DNA from: Symbiodinium natans
Taxonomy: Eukaryota; Sar; Dinophyceae; Suessiales; Symbiodiniaceae
NCBI GenBank assembly: GCA_905221605.1
Contig: CAJNDS010000342.1
Location: forward strand, 1 to 64,000
Direction: 5' to 3'
DNA: 64,000 nt
Numbering within the stretch: position 1 is the first letter of the stretch; the number at the start of each line of letters is the position of its first letter. Of this stretch, positions 33,735 to 46,000 are shown piece after piece. Below the pieces are notes generated by a model. That model did not search any database. It was given only the letters and a program-made list of their open reading frames with translations, and was not told the DNA's origin. The translations under genes were made by a program, and so were the position numbers.

Positions 33735-34680
33735 AGCAAGCATCCTTATCTGGTGCTCCGTCAAGGCTATCAACGATTGACTGAAGCCACGGTTGCCGAT
33801 GTAGAGTCTTCAAGGCGTCATGGTACGCCTTTGTCAAGTCTGCACGGCACGTGCCCTCCTCCAGAGTCAGGGTGATCTGAAACTCTGACATGAGAAACTG
33901 CAGCAAAGCCTGCCAATCATCGGAAGATGCAGGCGTCGGCTTGTCGACATAGCCGTTAATTTCATGGATGCCGCGGCCGAAGTCCTGCTTCCATGCTTCA
34001 CACTCCTGCTCGAAGGAACAGACTCGGCAGCACAGGGGCGGTTGTGAGCCGCAGTAGGCATCAGTCTTCTGAGCCTTCATCCAGCTCAGCCGACAATCTG
34101 CATGGTAGAAGCTACGTGAGTCCACCACCCCCATCTGAGGATCTGCAACACCATCCCCATGACTCGAAACACAGCCAGGGGCGCAGGTTGCTGGGTCGCT
34201 GCCAGTGAATTCCGAGCAACAGATCCCACATTCGGCATCGGGAGCCAAGGACGCTGCGACCGGAAAGTCTTCAGGGCCGAAGTGGCGCTGCTCTGCCAAA
34301 CCATGCAAGCGTTTGACCGCGCGGTGCTCCCCTGTTTCATCGACAAGCAAGAACACATCGTGCCAGTGCAGCACATCTGGACTTGCAAAGCAGCGGCTAC
34401 AGTACTCTGGGCGTCCATCGAACGCGCTCTCCGGTGGCAGTACCTCGCACAGCATGCACTGAAAGCGCCGCTTGGGTGGCAAAGTGGTCAAGGAGCAGGC
34501 ACAGCTCGAGCATCGGATGCAAGCGCAGTCTGGTGAGAAACAGCAGCTGGCCCCGCAAGCTGTGTGGTAGTACCCTTGCCACCGCATCATGTTCTCAGTG
34601 ACGGCTCGAACTGGAAGTTTCTGCTTCCAATCTTGGAGGAGGCATGCATCCAATGCTTGGAAGCTTGCGCTTGACTCCAT
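33735..34680 (-). CDS. Cysteine-rich zinc-finger (RING/ZZ-like) protein, probably partial
   Basis: The frame is open from 34,905; the Met at 34,680 is a reasonable start because text before it is atypical. Cysteine pairs typical of zinc binding occur in clusters: CSSCACS; CMLCEVLPPESAFDG then RPEYCSRCFASPDVLHWH, like a ZZ or short RING finger; and a second cluster CGICCSEF, CAPGC, YHADC, CCRVC consistent with a RING/PHD-type finger. The C-terminal half (SSDDWQALLQFLMSEFQ; ADLTKAYHDALKTLHRQPWL) looks helical. Coding probability falls sharply where the AT minisatellite begins at about 33,730, so the last exon or a donor site probably lies near 33,745. Function not known; E3 ligase activity would be speculation. 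Confidence 0.6.
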
Positions 34681-34905
34681 TCTGCGGATCGAGAAGGATC
34701 GGCCGGCTCGGGAAGTTGTTCTGCAAACTCTACTGGCCCTGTTCGCTGGGAGATGATCTTTGCCTTTGAAATGACTTGCTGTAAGCCCAGCTGCATGACA
34801 TCGAACATATAGAACAACCTCTAGAACCGGACTGAAGCGGGACAAGCTTTTCGTCCTGAGGCAGCCACCCAAAAAGCCGCGCAAGCTCCTCACCTCAGCA
34901 AACAA

Positions 34906-37900
34906 ACCGCATGAATCGCGCTGCGTTGTCTGATGTGCTTAGGGCTGCGCCGGGCATCTTGGTCGACAGGCTGACTTCCAGGGCCTTCAGGGCAGTGGCG
35001 AACCACAGGCATCGTACTGCTGCACTTTGCGAAATCGCAGTGCGAGCCATCACAGACGCGAGATGCGTTCTCCTTTTCCGAAGACAGATGGGCCCTCGCG
35101 CCAACAGTGACATCGGGCTGTTCTGCCAATGATCTCTCCACCCCCCCCAAGCCGGGATACATTTCCGAGAAACCGGAGATGTACACCGACATTGATCGGG
35201 CCTCTGCCCCTCTCCTCTCTCTCCCTTTATCTCTCCCACTCCCTCCCACTTCCTTGCAAGAGATCGTTTGATCCACCTCACTTGGGCCGGGGGATTCAAG
35301 TGCAACCTCCCTTGACTTTATTGAGCTTCCGACGTTCTCATGTCCGAGAACGTCGGCACGCTACCGGTAGAGCTGGGCACCTCGTCCCGTAGAATCGAGG
35401 CCGACAGTCGTATCGCACCTTGGAGTCTGCCAGCTCATCACCGCTCAGACAGGTTGCACCATGCTTCTGAATCCACAAGCCCCGATGCAACTTGAGTGTG
35501 CGCGTTCTGGGGCGCCCGCAAACCTGAGCGCGAGTCTGGCCAGAGGCGGCCAGCAGCAGCAAGAGCGATCGCAAGGCCTGCCAACTAAGGCTTGTGGCAG
35601 GCCTGCCCAAATTCGTTGGGGAGAAATAACTACGGAGCGCAAGCAATCGGCTAGCTACACCGCTTCTTCTCATAGGTCAGATGTGCCAGTGCCCACACAG
35701 TTCTCCGACGAGCACCGATTGCACTCGTTTACGCCTCACCGTGTTGACGAAGCCATTTCACGAGCTCCTGCTCAGCACCTGGACACCGCTGTGATGCTGA
35801 AGACTGGCTGCAAAAGTCGACTCAGTAGATGCATGCGGCTGACATGAAGGCAGGCCTCCTAATTGTGTCGGGGAATCTTGTGGATGCCTGGTGGAGTTGT
35901 CAGAACAACTGAGAAGCTGACTTTCATCAGTTTCTCCGGCAAGCTCCACCGTCAGCTTTCGGTGGTGCCTTACATGCTCTACATAGGGGCTAGTCACAAG
36001 GTGTCACTTTCCTCGGTTAAAATGGCGTCACTAGAGGGACCATGAGGGACCCTAATCTGCAACCTGCGCTTCTCCGAGTGCTGCTCGGTGTTCATGCATG
36101 TCAGGTTATCACCAGATGCGAAACAGCTGCGGGACAGCTACGAAATTATGTAGCAGCAGGCGAAGCCAAGGCCGATCAAGACTTCCACACTAGCAAATCG
36201 AGCTGGTCAAGAAAGCACATATGCAGCCAAGCTTCGCTAGAACTTTGGCCACGCTGGACAGTGACGCGGCCACAAGGCCTTGGTTTTGCTGCTGAGAGCT
36301 GTGGGGCATTGATTCTCCTTCATGCCCCTCCCAGCAAGCGCTGTGACTGTAGGGATTTGCGTTGGAACGCGAAGGAGAGTCGGAACGGTAAATAGGCATG
36401 CGTCTCAATGTCGCAGGGAGGCTATCAGTGTCAAATGTGTCATTCATGCTCTGACCAAGTTTACCTGCTGTAACTGCAGAGACAACGCCTGTAGCATCTG
36501 CCGAGTCACGAAGGTCTTCCGACTCGCACAAGGCAAAGAGGTCCGAGATCTGATGATCCCACACAGGCACATGTGCTTGGCCATGACGCACGCTACACAC
36601 GAATGCAAAGGACTTGCAAGGTTGGCCCTTTGCTGGGCGGGCCTCGTTGAGATGCTGGCGCCCAGAGGGCCCCAGCAAGCGCTGCCTGGGAAGCACCCTC
36701 ACGCAACAAACTACGGGCACTTCTTCCACCGGGCAACAAGTAAAGCCTATCAGGACCTATCACATACTTGCAGAGAGCAATCTGCACATGACAGGTGGCA
36801 AGAAAGCAGATTCAATTCCGAACCGGGCGATGGGCTCGAGCCGAGCTCTCTGATCCATGGCCGACAATCGAGATTCATGTGCCAATCACTGCCAAACACT
36901 TTGTGAAGCATGCTCGCAGACCAATGTTCTTAGGAATAGAAGAGACCTCCCTAAACCCTAAACTTAAACCCTACGAAATTCCTGATCAAGGCAAGTCCAT
37001 TTGCAAGAGCCGTCGCAAGTGCTTGAGCCACTCGGCTGGTGTCGCAGCGGGCCTAGTTTGGCTTCAAGAGTCAGGGCTCAAGTTTACCTGAAAGCTTCGG
37101 GACGTGCGGAACTCCTCCATCACCCTCCCAAGTTCCTTGGCGCTCCTTTTGCTTCTAAATTCTAAAGCGAAAAAAGAGGAGCGCAGCTTCTAGTGGGACC
37201 GGAACAGGAAGACCGTCTCTGGCCTTTGTCCTACACATCCCCTGGCTGTATCGTAATAAGAATAGATGCGAGGCGTGCACGGCGGCTCACTGTAGGGTTG
37301 AACTTCCTGGCAATCGTTACGTCTACGTCAAACCGAGCCTCCGCGCAGCCCAATAGAGCCCAATAGAGACGTGACGCAGGAAAGGCCGGTGCCGGATCTT
37401 AGCCCTGAGGCATTTCATGTCCTTTACCCTTATTGTGGCCCCTTGCTACTTACCTTCTCTCGCCTCCTCTTGTCTCATCTTGGGACCTGGGGATGCGGCA
37501 CGGGCTCTCCTGACAGAGTGCCGTCGGAGAGGCTGCATGCGGGGCAATGCCGGAAAGGTGCCACTCCTTGCAGAGCTGAGAACTTCAGGCCTGGCCCGGC
37601 GGCCGCGGGATCTCCTACGTCCTCGCGGGATCGCGAGCCTCTCCAACATGTTTCCGACGATTCGCTGCAGCTGCTTGGGTCCTTCTCGGACGCCCCCAAA
37701 GGCAAGCTCAAGCTTCTTACTTGAAGTGTCTGAAAAAGCTAGACAACACGATGGCTGCTTTGCTGCAGCAAGCACAGGAAGTGCATTCAAAATTGATATG
37801 CCCAGGCCACGCAAAAGAAACCTCTGTGGTATGTTGGCCGCTGCCCAGGGTCAAGATGAGTCAACGACCACTTAAAACAAGACTGAAAGGAAGCTGCGCT

Positions 37901-39397
37901 TGACCGCCTTACTGATGAATGTACATGCCGTCTCGTAGAGCAGCGGGTCGAGTACCCCAAACCTCACGGGAGCGTGGAACTTGTGAGCTGCGACGCATTC
38001 TTTGCGCCCCTGGCAAGCTCCAGCTAGGAGGGTGTTTACGGCATGGCTGCCAAAGTGGCAGAGGCGACAGTAGCCGCTGGCAGAGCCGTGCTCTCTACAG
38101 CCAGTCTGCCCAAGTCACCAATCGCAATGCTGTCTGAATTATGTGGCCTTGCCAGAACGTCCGCAGTGTCGCGCCACGAGCAGCAAGTGTGAGTTGACTC
38201 AAGTCACCTCACCTGACGATGAGGAAGTTTTATCATAGCACTCAACTCTCAAAGCTTAGACCATTGCTTGCTAAGAGTGCTGGCTCTTCCCCTCCCCCGG
38301 TCCATCCCTTTCCTTTTCTCCCAACATCTTGCCTCAAGGACGTGGCCGACAGCCACGGTCGTCTCCTCCAGGCGGAGCATCAAGAGGCCCAGGCCTGACA
38401 TCAACGCTTGGTCCTGCTTTCTGCTGCTTTTGTTCCTGTCCTCACACAGCCCCCTTAGATTTCGGGTATCTTATAGTAGGGACCTGGGGATGTGAGAGAA
38501 CGACCACCGCCCCCAACCTCCCCCCCCTTCTGCGCCAAGGTGCGGCTGCAGTGGGCATCGGAGACGCTGCAAACGGGCACCTGGCGTGCCAAAGCAGAGC
38601 TCCGGCAAGGACTCTTTGTAAGGGAAGCCTGCAATCTGGGGTCCTATATTAGGGGTGCCTTATGCTCGTAAACCCCCATATGTATACTTATGCCTTGCAT
38701 ACTGGGACTCTCATTAAGGGGCTCCCTCCCCCTTATTGCGGGATTCGAGATCCTCTTCTTGTGCTTCCCATCTCTTAGATTCGCGCAACACCTGACACCC
38801 AGCATTGCGCTAACGCGTGCTAACCGTGAACCGTAAACCCAAACCCCGTGACATCCGTGGCAACCTTCGCTCCCAGAGCCTGCCGGGAGAACTTCAGCAC
38901 GACAGTCAGCCGCTGTCCCGCCTGCGCTACACAATGACCCCTTCGCATGCTCAAGCACATGACTAGTTCCCGAAGTTCTGGTTCCATTTGAGGTACTGTA
39001 CCCTACATCTGAAGGGCAGTCTTGAACAGAAAGTCAAACGCGGATCAGAACTTGAAGAACTGCCACATAGCTACCACAGCGGCAAGCCCTGTCATGTTCA
39101 TCGCTTGACTGATGGCCGTCTTCTAGCAAGACTTCAGAACAGAACAGGCCTTGACAATCTTCGGTCTTTCCGTTGTCACCCCGGTCGCCCAATCTGTGGC
39201 ATCCTGCTGAACGGAAGAACATTGCTGGAATCAGGAAGTGGTCTGGAGCTTCAATCACTACAGAGGAGAGGTTGTGGGCATGCTTCAGAAGTGCTTTGTT
39301 CTATGGCAGTTTGTGACCTGCTGGCCTTAAAGCACTGCCGATTGTCAGCCACCTGGCCCGATTTTAATCACCCGGAAGTACCACACACGTGCAGCAG
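34906..39397. other. Mostly no gene recognised; one weak minus-strand frame
   Basis: About 4.5 kb. The best candidate is a 179-codon minus frame at 36,729-36,190 with protein-like polar text (SDLFALCESEDLRDSADATG) but no family match. The left edge may contain further exons of the zinc-finger gene (for example SMSVYISGFSEMYPGLGG near 35,190-35,140). The right edge (39,040-39,397) may hold the last exons of the GTPase gene; a GLAAVVAM motif near 39,080 resembles the GDAAIVEM segment of EF-1alpha domain 3. Confidence 0.35.
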
Positions 39398-42256
39398 TCA
39401 GCATCTCGGAGGACAGTCCAGGATCTCTTCAATCTCGGCATCCACCGTCGCAGCATGCACCTTTGGAAGAGCTGGTTCTAGGCAGAGCAGGGCCCAGGAA
39501 AGCCTACTGTAACCTCACCGCCAAGTCTGAAGCCAACATACCAGAACGGCAAACCCGAAAAGCACCAAGAAGAAAAGGCCTCACTCCCTGCAAACGTCTG
39601 CGAAACCTCATAACATCCCCTTCAAGCACGAAACAACGGAGGTCCTGAGGTCCAGGCATGCAAGACCGCCTTGAAGCCAGCAGTCATTGGCCGTGGCAGC
39701 TCCAAGACCTCCAAGTAGGCCTTGACCGTCTCCGATACCTGAGCTCTGCTTTTCTCTTCGTTTGCAACACTTGGAACGCTGGACCGCTGGACCGCGCGCC
39801 TCTACAGGCGACTCAGCGGAGCCCAGTACTGCGCCACACCAGCCGATGGTCGAAGCACCTCTCAAGAAAGGCGCTTGGCTCCAAGTCGGGGGCGTGCCCG
39901 AGACATCCCGCCAACGCAATGCAATTTACTTGAGACTTTGAACACGAACGCAAGAAACGAAATATGTCAGATACAACAGTAAGACAAACAGAGGCAGCTC
40001 CGGCGCTTCCCACTGCTGGCCAGTCAGGGAAAGGTCCACCCGAGAGTTGAAGCTCCACATTCTGCCCACTCTTGGCCTCCGGGGCAGGACGCTCACACAA
40101 CGCTCACACAACGCTCACACAACGCTCACATCCGCGCGCGAGCAACGGCATCCGAATTGTGTGCATCACAGCGCCACCTCCTGCAAATCCACCACGTTGC
40201 GAGATGCAGCCATGCGGAGCACCTGTCAAAAGTGTTCTCAAAAGCCCGGTTGAAATTGCCAGGCTCCTGCGCTTTGAGAGCTGCGCTTTGCCAGGCTCGG
40301 CCCGGCCTCCACGGTGCACGGAGCAGAGCCAGGCGCCAAGAGGCAGCGCTCGCCCGGCCGCAGCGTGCCTGAAGCGGGAAACAAAGGCTCAGCCAATGAC
40401 AGACACCATTGGACGAATGAGACAGTGCTCACATGCCCACAGTCTGTTCACTGTTTCGGCAGCGCAGTGCCGTTGATACTCCCCCCGCTGTCCACCAAAC
40501 TCCGCCGCTGCTCCGCGCCTTGTTCCACGCGCCCTCGCACGCGCACCGCGCCCTTCGCAGCAGGCGTGGACTCGAAGACCAGAACCTGCAGCGCGCCCGG
40601 CCTTGCACACGCAAAAGACAGCAGAGGGGGACTGGTTCGCCACGCCTCATGCTACAGTGACCGCTTGCTGAAGTGTTTGCCAAGTCGCCGTGGCACAGAG
40701 CTGCTGGCCATGTCGTCCAGGCATTGGAGGAGTGAACTGCCCGTGTGCCAGGAGGCCTTTCGAAGCAGCACACAAAGCCTAAGCCTAAGCAATCTCACCA
40801 CTGCGATACCTGAACTGCCACGTGCATGCTGTCCGCTTTGCCATGCATCTGCTTTGGGTGTGTTTTGGTGCAAGCCACACTAGCAACGCTGGTAACATGT
40901 CGAGCCTTCCTGCCATCCACTTGGTTCGTGAGGCCATCCACTGGAACAAATACTGTGGCCGCCTGGCTGAAACCTGCGAACTTGCACATCAGAACAAGGA
41001 TGCGAGAAAGACATACAAAAGACATCGGAGAGGAGCGGTCTGCTGTTGGGAATGGCAGAGGCCTGCATTCGTCAGAACCGGAGTCAGCGTGGCAATCACC
41101 TCGTCGAAGCGATCCTTCAGTGGCGCCACAACGCTACGGAACCCCCGGGGTTGCACGGAAGGAAACAAGGAAACCATCAGCATGCTGCCATTTCGCTTGC
41201 CCCGCCTGTGCCCAGCTAACTTCGTCCATCTTTGTCACGGCAACAGCCAGACGTCCATCCTGCAATGGAGCTGCACATATACACCCCAAGTATACCTTAA
41301 GCCAGCAGTGTTGCGCAGATCGCACGCCGAAAAGGCTGGCCAGCCTTGGCGGCGGTGCCGAGGCCACGCGCGGCCCGCAGCTGCTCCGCCAGCGTCGAGG
41401 GGCCACCTCCGGCCTGGGAGATCAGAACCGCCGTCGGGCTCCGATAAGATCCTCACTTGAGCTGAAGCCCCCAATTCTTCTTTCTTCTTGCCTCCTTCAG
41501 CGCCGCCTCCAGCTCCCGGCCCTTGGCAGACACCACCAGCAGGGCCACGTCGGCCTGCGCCGCACATCTACACTGTCGGAGCAGCAATGCAACCGCCCGC
41601 AAAATTCGGGTCCCCGCCTCTGCCGCAGCTGCCACTGCCTGCGGCAGGGACCGGCGGCCTCACGATGTAGCGAGATGCAGCGCCCGCGCACGTCTCTGCA
41701 CGTCTGGGCGCGGACCGCGACTTTGATCATGGAACATGCGGACGGCACGCTGCGGGAGCCTCCTGGCACATCGAGCAACGCCAGCTCGGCGCCCTTGGGG
41801 GTCCGAAGGCCGTCCTGCCACAAAGTCTGCACGCTGCTTTACACTTAACACCAGCGCAGCGGTCCCAGGAATCGAAAGCCACAGCGACTCCTCACGCTGC
41901 GACTCATCCTTCAGGCGCTCCGCCTCCTTGCACTCTGCGAACATGACCGGGGGGTCTGCTGGGGAGATGTGGCCTGTGGTGGCCTTCTCATTTTCGCGGG
42001 GCTTTGCTCGTGCAAAAGCAGCGTTCCCGCCTTCCGGCGCTTGGCCAGGTCGCGCTCACTCACCGCACCCGTCGCAAGAAGCAGCGCCCCCACCAGCATG
42101 GACTTCCCAGCACCTGTGTTCACACCAATGTTCACATGTGCATTCCAGTGTTCAATAGTACCCCATGCCAGGTGTCACCCCTGCCAAGGTACCATGGTGG
42201 CCAAGAACAGCCACCGTGACATGCGCCGTGGGCGGCTTCGCGTCCCTTGCGACAGC
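39398..42256 (-). CDS. Diverged EF-1alpha/HBS1-like translational GTPase, multi-exon, partial
   Basis: Short minus-strand exons read in order as an EF-Tu superfamily protein. 42,256-42,193 ends VTVAVLGHH; 42,113 on begins GAGKSMLVGALLLATGAV; 41,934 on has KEAERLKDESQREESLWLSI; about 41,808-41,690 has LALLDVPGG (G3, DxxG); 41,554 on has ADVALLVVSAKGRELEAAL; 41,413 on has GGGPSTLAEQLRAARGLG; 41,259-41,221 has RLAVAVTKMDE (G4, TKMD instead of NKxD); about 41,127 has RFDEVIATLTPVLTNAGL; 40,966-40,921 has TVFVPVDGLTNQ; about 40,764 has SWHTGSSLLQCLDDM. Domain 2 follows in exons ending at 40,519 (GAVRVRGRVEQ), at 40,368-40,307 (TLRPGERCLLAPGSAPCTVE) and near 40,060 (AKSGQNVELQLS). A domain 3-like VHAATVDAEIEEIL ends near 39,398. 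The P-loop GHHGAGKS exists only after splicing. Switch I RGITI is not conserved, so GTP hydrolysis may be altered. The first exon was not found. Confidence 0.78.
42114..42192 (-). other. Intron splitting the P-loop of the GTPase gene
   Basis: Minus-strand donor CATG|GTACC and acceptor ACACAG|GTGCT. Removal joins GHH-G to AGKS, giving a full GxxxxGKS; both ends share G|GT. Confidence 0.75.
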
Positions 42257-42539
42257 CTGTGTCAGAGCCAAGTCAGAAACAAGGGGCACGCGAAAAGAGT
42301 CGAAGGGCGGGTAAGGCAAGGGCCCTTAACTTCAGCCAAAAACACATCAAACCCAGAACACTCCACTTGCTTCCGACAAACCTGTTTTTGTTCCGGACTC
42401 TGTCTGTGCTTGCTCCTGACTTGCACTGAGTATGCGCTGCGGCCAAAACTCTTCCGACCAGACAGCGGTCTTGCTATTTCGTGCTAGAGTTCAGTGCTCA
42501 CGGCAATTTGCGATGTGAAACTCGCATCAGATGGGTCAG

Positions 42540-43010
42540 ATGTCTTAGACATCATGGGCGACAACGAACGAATCACGCATACAAATTGTTTACTCTTTTA
42601 TCACTCCTTTTAACAGAATATTAATGGGGCCTATTTTGTAATAATATTTTGTGTAAGGCCCCAACAATTGTATTATAATTATAAGGGCAAAAACGAGAAC
42701 TCTTATTTAATAAGGCTTAATTATGAATAGAATTACAAGAACTTGAAATCCAAAGAATTACATTATAAATTTAAAGAACTTGGAAATGCCAACAATAAAC
42801 TTACTGCCTTTGCCGGCATTATTTCGGCAATTTCATGAAGATAACACGGGCGTTTCAATCACAAAAACAACTCTTGCATTTGGATTTCATGTTTCGTTCT
42901 TTCGAGCGCCCGTGAAATACAATTAATAAAGTAGCATGTGGGCGCTCATTAGTTTCATTTTCTATCTTCTGTTTCGTTCTTAATATTACTACGGGCTTCA
43001 TTTCTGGCGT
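42540..43010. other. AT-rich island with inverted repeats
   Basis: About 470 bp that is far more AT-rich than its surroundings. Visible structures: GGGGCCT (42,626-42,632) pairs with AGGCCCC (42,656-42,662); GAGCGCCC (42,904-42,911) pairs with GGGCGCTC (42,940-42,947); a direct repeat tgtttcgttctt occurs at about 42,890 and 42,970; and ATGTCT-T-AGACAT sits at the left edge. It lies between the coiled-coil gene stop and the GTPase gene. Origin unknown: a small non-autonomous element or organelle-derived insert are both possible. Confidence 0.6.
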
Positions 43011-43017
43011 TACCAAC

Positions 43018-46000
43018 CTAGGAAATTGCAGAGGCAGAGAGATGGGTTGGAGGGGCAAAGGTCTTAAGGCTGCCAAAATCTCTTCTGCGGGCCTCTGCTG
43101 CGAGCGCAGCCGCTGCAGAGGGCGGGAGCCCCGCAGCTGCGGCTTTCTTGGCACGCTCCTTGGTGTTTAACACCCAGAATTCACCTTTTGGGGTAGCCAT
43201 AATTATCATAGTTCACCTTTTGGGGTAGCATGCCAGGCTGTCTGCGGAAAGTGCCGCTGAGCTTCTGCCTTCTCCTTGATCTCTTTCCTGCACAAGGAAG
43301 AGTCTTCATCAGGAAAGCCGCGCGCTGCCTTTTTGTTCATGTGTCACTGCTACGCATAGCTTCTTGCACACGTTGCTGTCTCCTCCTTTGCTCCGCTCGC
43401 CGTCTCCGCTCTTCCATCTCCATCTGAGGCAAAGCACCAAGCGGGTCTGGCTCAGTTTTGTGGGCTTCCAAGCGGATTGAGAAGGCTTCAGGGTTTGGCG
43501 GGCGACCTCGCAAATCCTAGTTGGCCGCACCTTCTGTCACGTGACCCTCTGCAAGTTCAAAGACTCAGCTCTTCTCAACACTGCTGGACGCACCTGTTGA
43601 CGGCGAAGCGTCTCCTGCAGGTACCGGAACCCAGCCCTCGAGATTCTCCCTGTAAGCCTCCCTCAACATCCCTCAACAATCAACCCCTAAAACATCCTGA
43701 TACCATACTTCCTTCGAAGCCCAAGAAAGCCTTTGACCGAACTAATTCTAAACAAGTGCGAATGCTGGGTCCTCCGCTGTTTCCTTCTGCCGTGCAGCCA
43801 CCAACAAGGCCTCACCTTTCAAGACTTTTTTGGATTCTTTGGGATGTTTGGATTGGAGGTAATCTCAGGCAATCTTAGGCACTCTTAGGCAATCTTGGGG
43901 AAGAGGTGGTTCAAGATCTCGGGAATTGATGGGCTTGCAGAGGAGGGGTTTGTCGCCACTGTAAGAGAGGAAGGCTCTGATACAAAGCCTACGTCGCCTG
44001 AGCAGTTGAGCTGCAACTATCTTGGCCAAGGCTCGATGCTCGGCTTCCTCCCGCCGCCTTTGCTCGTCAGCCGCGCGTCTCGCTTCGTCCTGGCAGCCCC
44101 AATGCACATCTCGTTTCCTCTCTGTCGCGGCCTTTGAGACTCAGTTCTAGGGTTTAGGGTTTAGGGTTTAGGGTTTAGGGTTTAGGGTTTAGGGTTTAGG
44201 GTTTGTGGTTTAGGGTTTAGGTTTAGGGTTTAGGGTTTAGGCTTTAGGCTGTAGGGCTTCCGGGTTTTAAGGTTCACAGGCTTGGAACACAACGCAAAAA
44301 CAAGGGCGCCTCCTGTCGTCGCTGAGCCTCAGCCGCTGCCTCAGCCTCCAGCTCTAGATGCCAGGCGGTCCAAGTGTACTTCTGCCAAACTGCAGGTGCT
44401 GAGACTGCGAGCTACACTTCTGACGGCCACAAATACACCCTATAAATAATGTTGTAGAATAAATGCATTTCCATATATAGATATACATGTAACATACATG
44501 TATATGTATCATATAGATACCAGTGTCCATATACATATACGGAAACATTTACAAAAACATGAACATAAACATATTCTTGTTGTGGTGACAATGGCTGTTG
44601 TGCGTCCTATGCGTTCCAACTTATTTCTCGGCGGATTGTCCGTCCTCAACTTCCAAGGGGCGGGGGGGGGCGCAAGAACAAAGCTCTCCAGCCCAAATCG
44701 TCAGGGGGGGGGGGGGGGGGGGCGGTTGTGGGTGTGCAGAACGCTCAGCAAAAGGATCGCGTGCAGGTTACGGCAAGCATTCCGAAGGCGACCAAAAAAT
44801 TGTCCGCGGAATGCTGTCGCGAAGCAGGTGCGGAATCGCATCTGGAAGTACGAGCGACAACGGTTTTCGATGCAGCGCAAGCGACGTGTTGCCTTGCAGG
44901 CCTTGTGCATATTAATATGTCATGTCATACACCTTCGGGCGTTGCCGACAGAACTTTTGAGCAACGAATGCGCATTTTCCACAGGCGTTGGCACATTCCA
45001 CTTTTGCTGCAATGCCAACAAACGCAAGTCACGTACTAGGCCCTGTTACTAGTCGTCGCTACCATGGATGTAGTTGCATGGCCAATGCTGTGCCATGCCA
45101 AGCCTAAGCTTCCGGTACACTCATGCCAACGCTGCTCCACCACGGAAGGCCTTCTCCCGCTCCTTCCGCTCGCGCTTCTCGCGTTCCTTGCGCTCTTTCT
45201 CTTTCCTGAGGCAAAGGGCAACAGCTTTGGACACCACGCCATGACGTGCACAACATTCCTAAGCTTCGCGCGAAGCCTATCGAAGCCTCTCTTGCAGCCA
45301 AGGCACTGCCTCTTTTCCTCCTCAGCAGCACGCTGGGCCTCCTCGAGTTCCTTCTTCGCCGCCTCCTGGCTCGGCACATTCTGTTTAACATTACCCCTAC
45401 AATCTCAGGGAGTGGTCTCTCTTTGGTCGCCCTTTTTTCGCAAGCAAAAATGGCTGATTCAGCGAAGCTGTTCTTGCTTTTGACTTGAAGCCTTAACCCT
45501 GGCTTTCAACGGAACCGTGGAGCAGCGACACCCCATCGCCCGCTCTCAAGGTCAGATAGTAAGTATCGGAACAGACAAGAAGGTAGACAGCGCAAATTGC
45601 ACAACCTCTTGTTCATTCCCACGCTCAACCGCTTCCTGCCGTATCACACGAACCACATCACTAAACGTATAGCCATCATCTCCAGAACTTTCTTGGTTCA
45701 CACCACCGAAATGTTGTGCAAGCATCCACGCGCACTTAAGGTGGATAACTCGCCGCCGCCCACATCACCCCCAAAAGTAGCAAAGGTCCTCAGGGGGTCA
45801 CATCAAAATGACAGCAGAATTGGCACCGTCCGACCAAGACTGACGAGGCCACTAAGGACTAAGGCAGATCTACGGCATCATCCGAGCCAACGAAAGGCAG
45901 GAAAACCGGTGTTCCCCATAGGGGCAACACCCATTAGCGCCATCCAAGCGACGGCGGCGGTAGTGCCAAATGTCGCACACCACCAAGAGTGCAGCAAAAT

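Noticed and set aside
40826-41848. 340-codon and 212-codon plus-strand open frames
   Set aside because: Antisense to the GTPase exons, no motifs, low-complexity Arg/Ser/Pro text.
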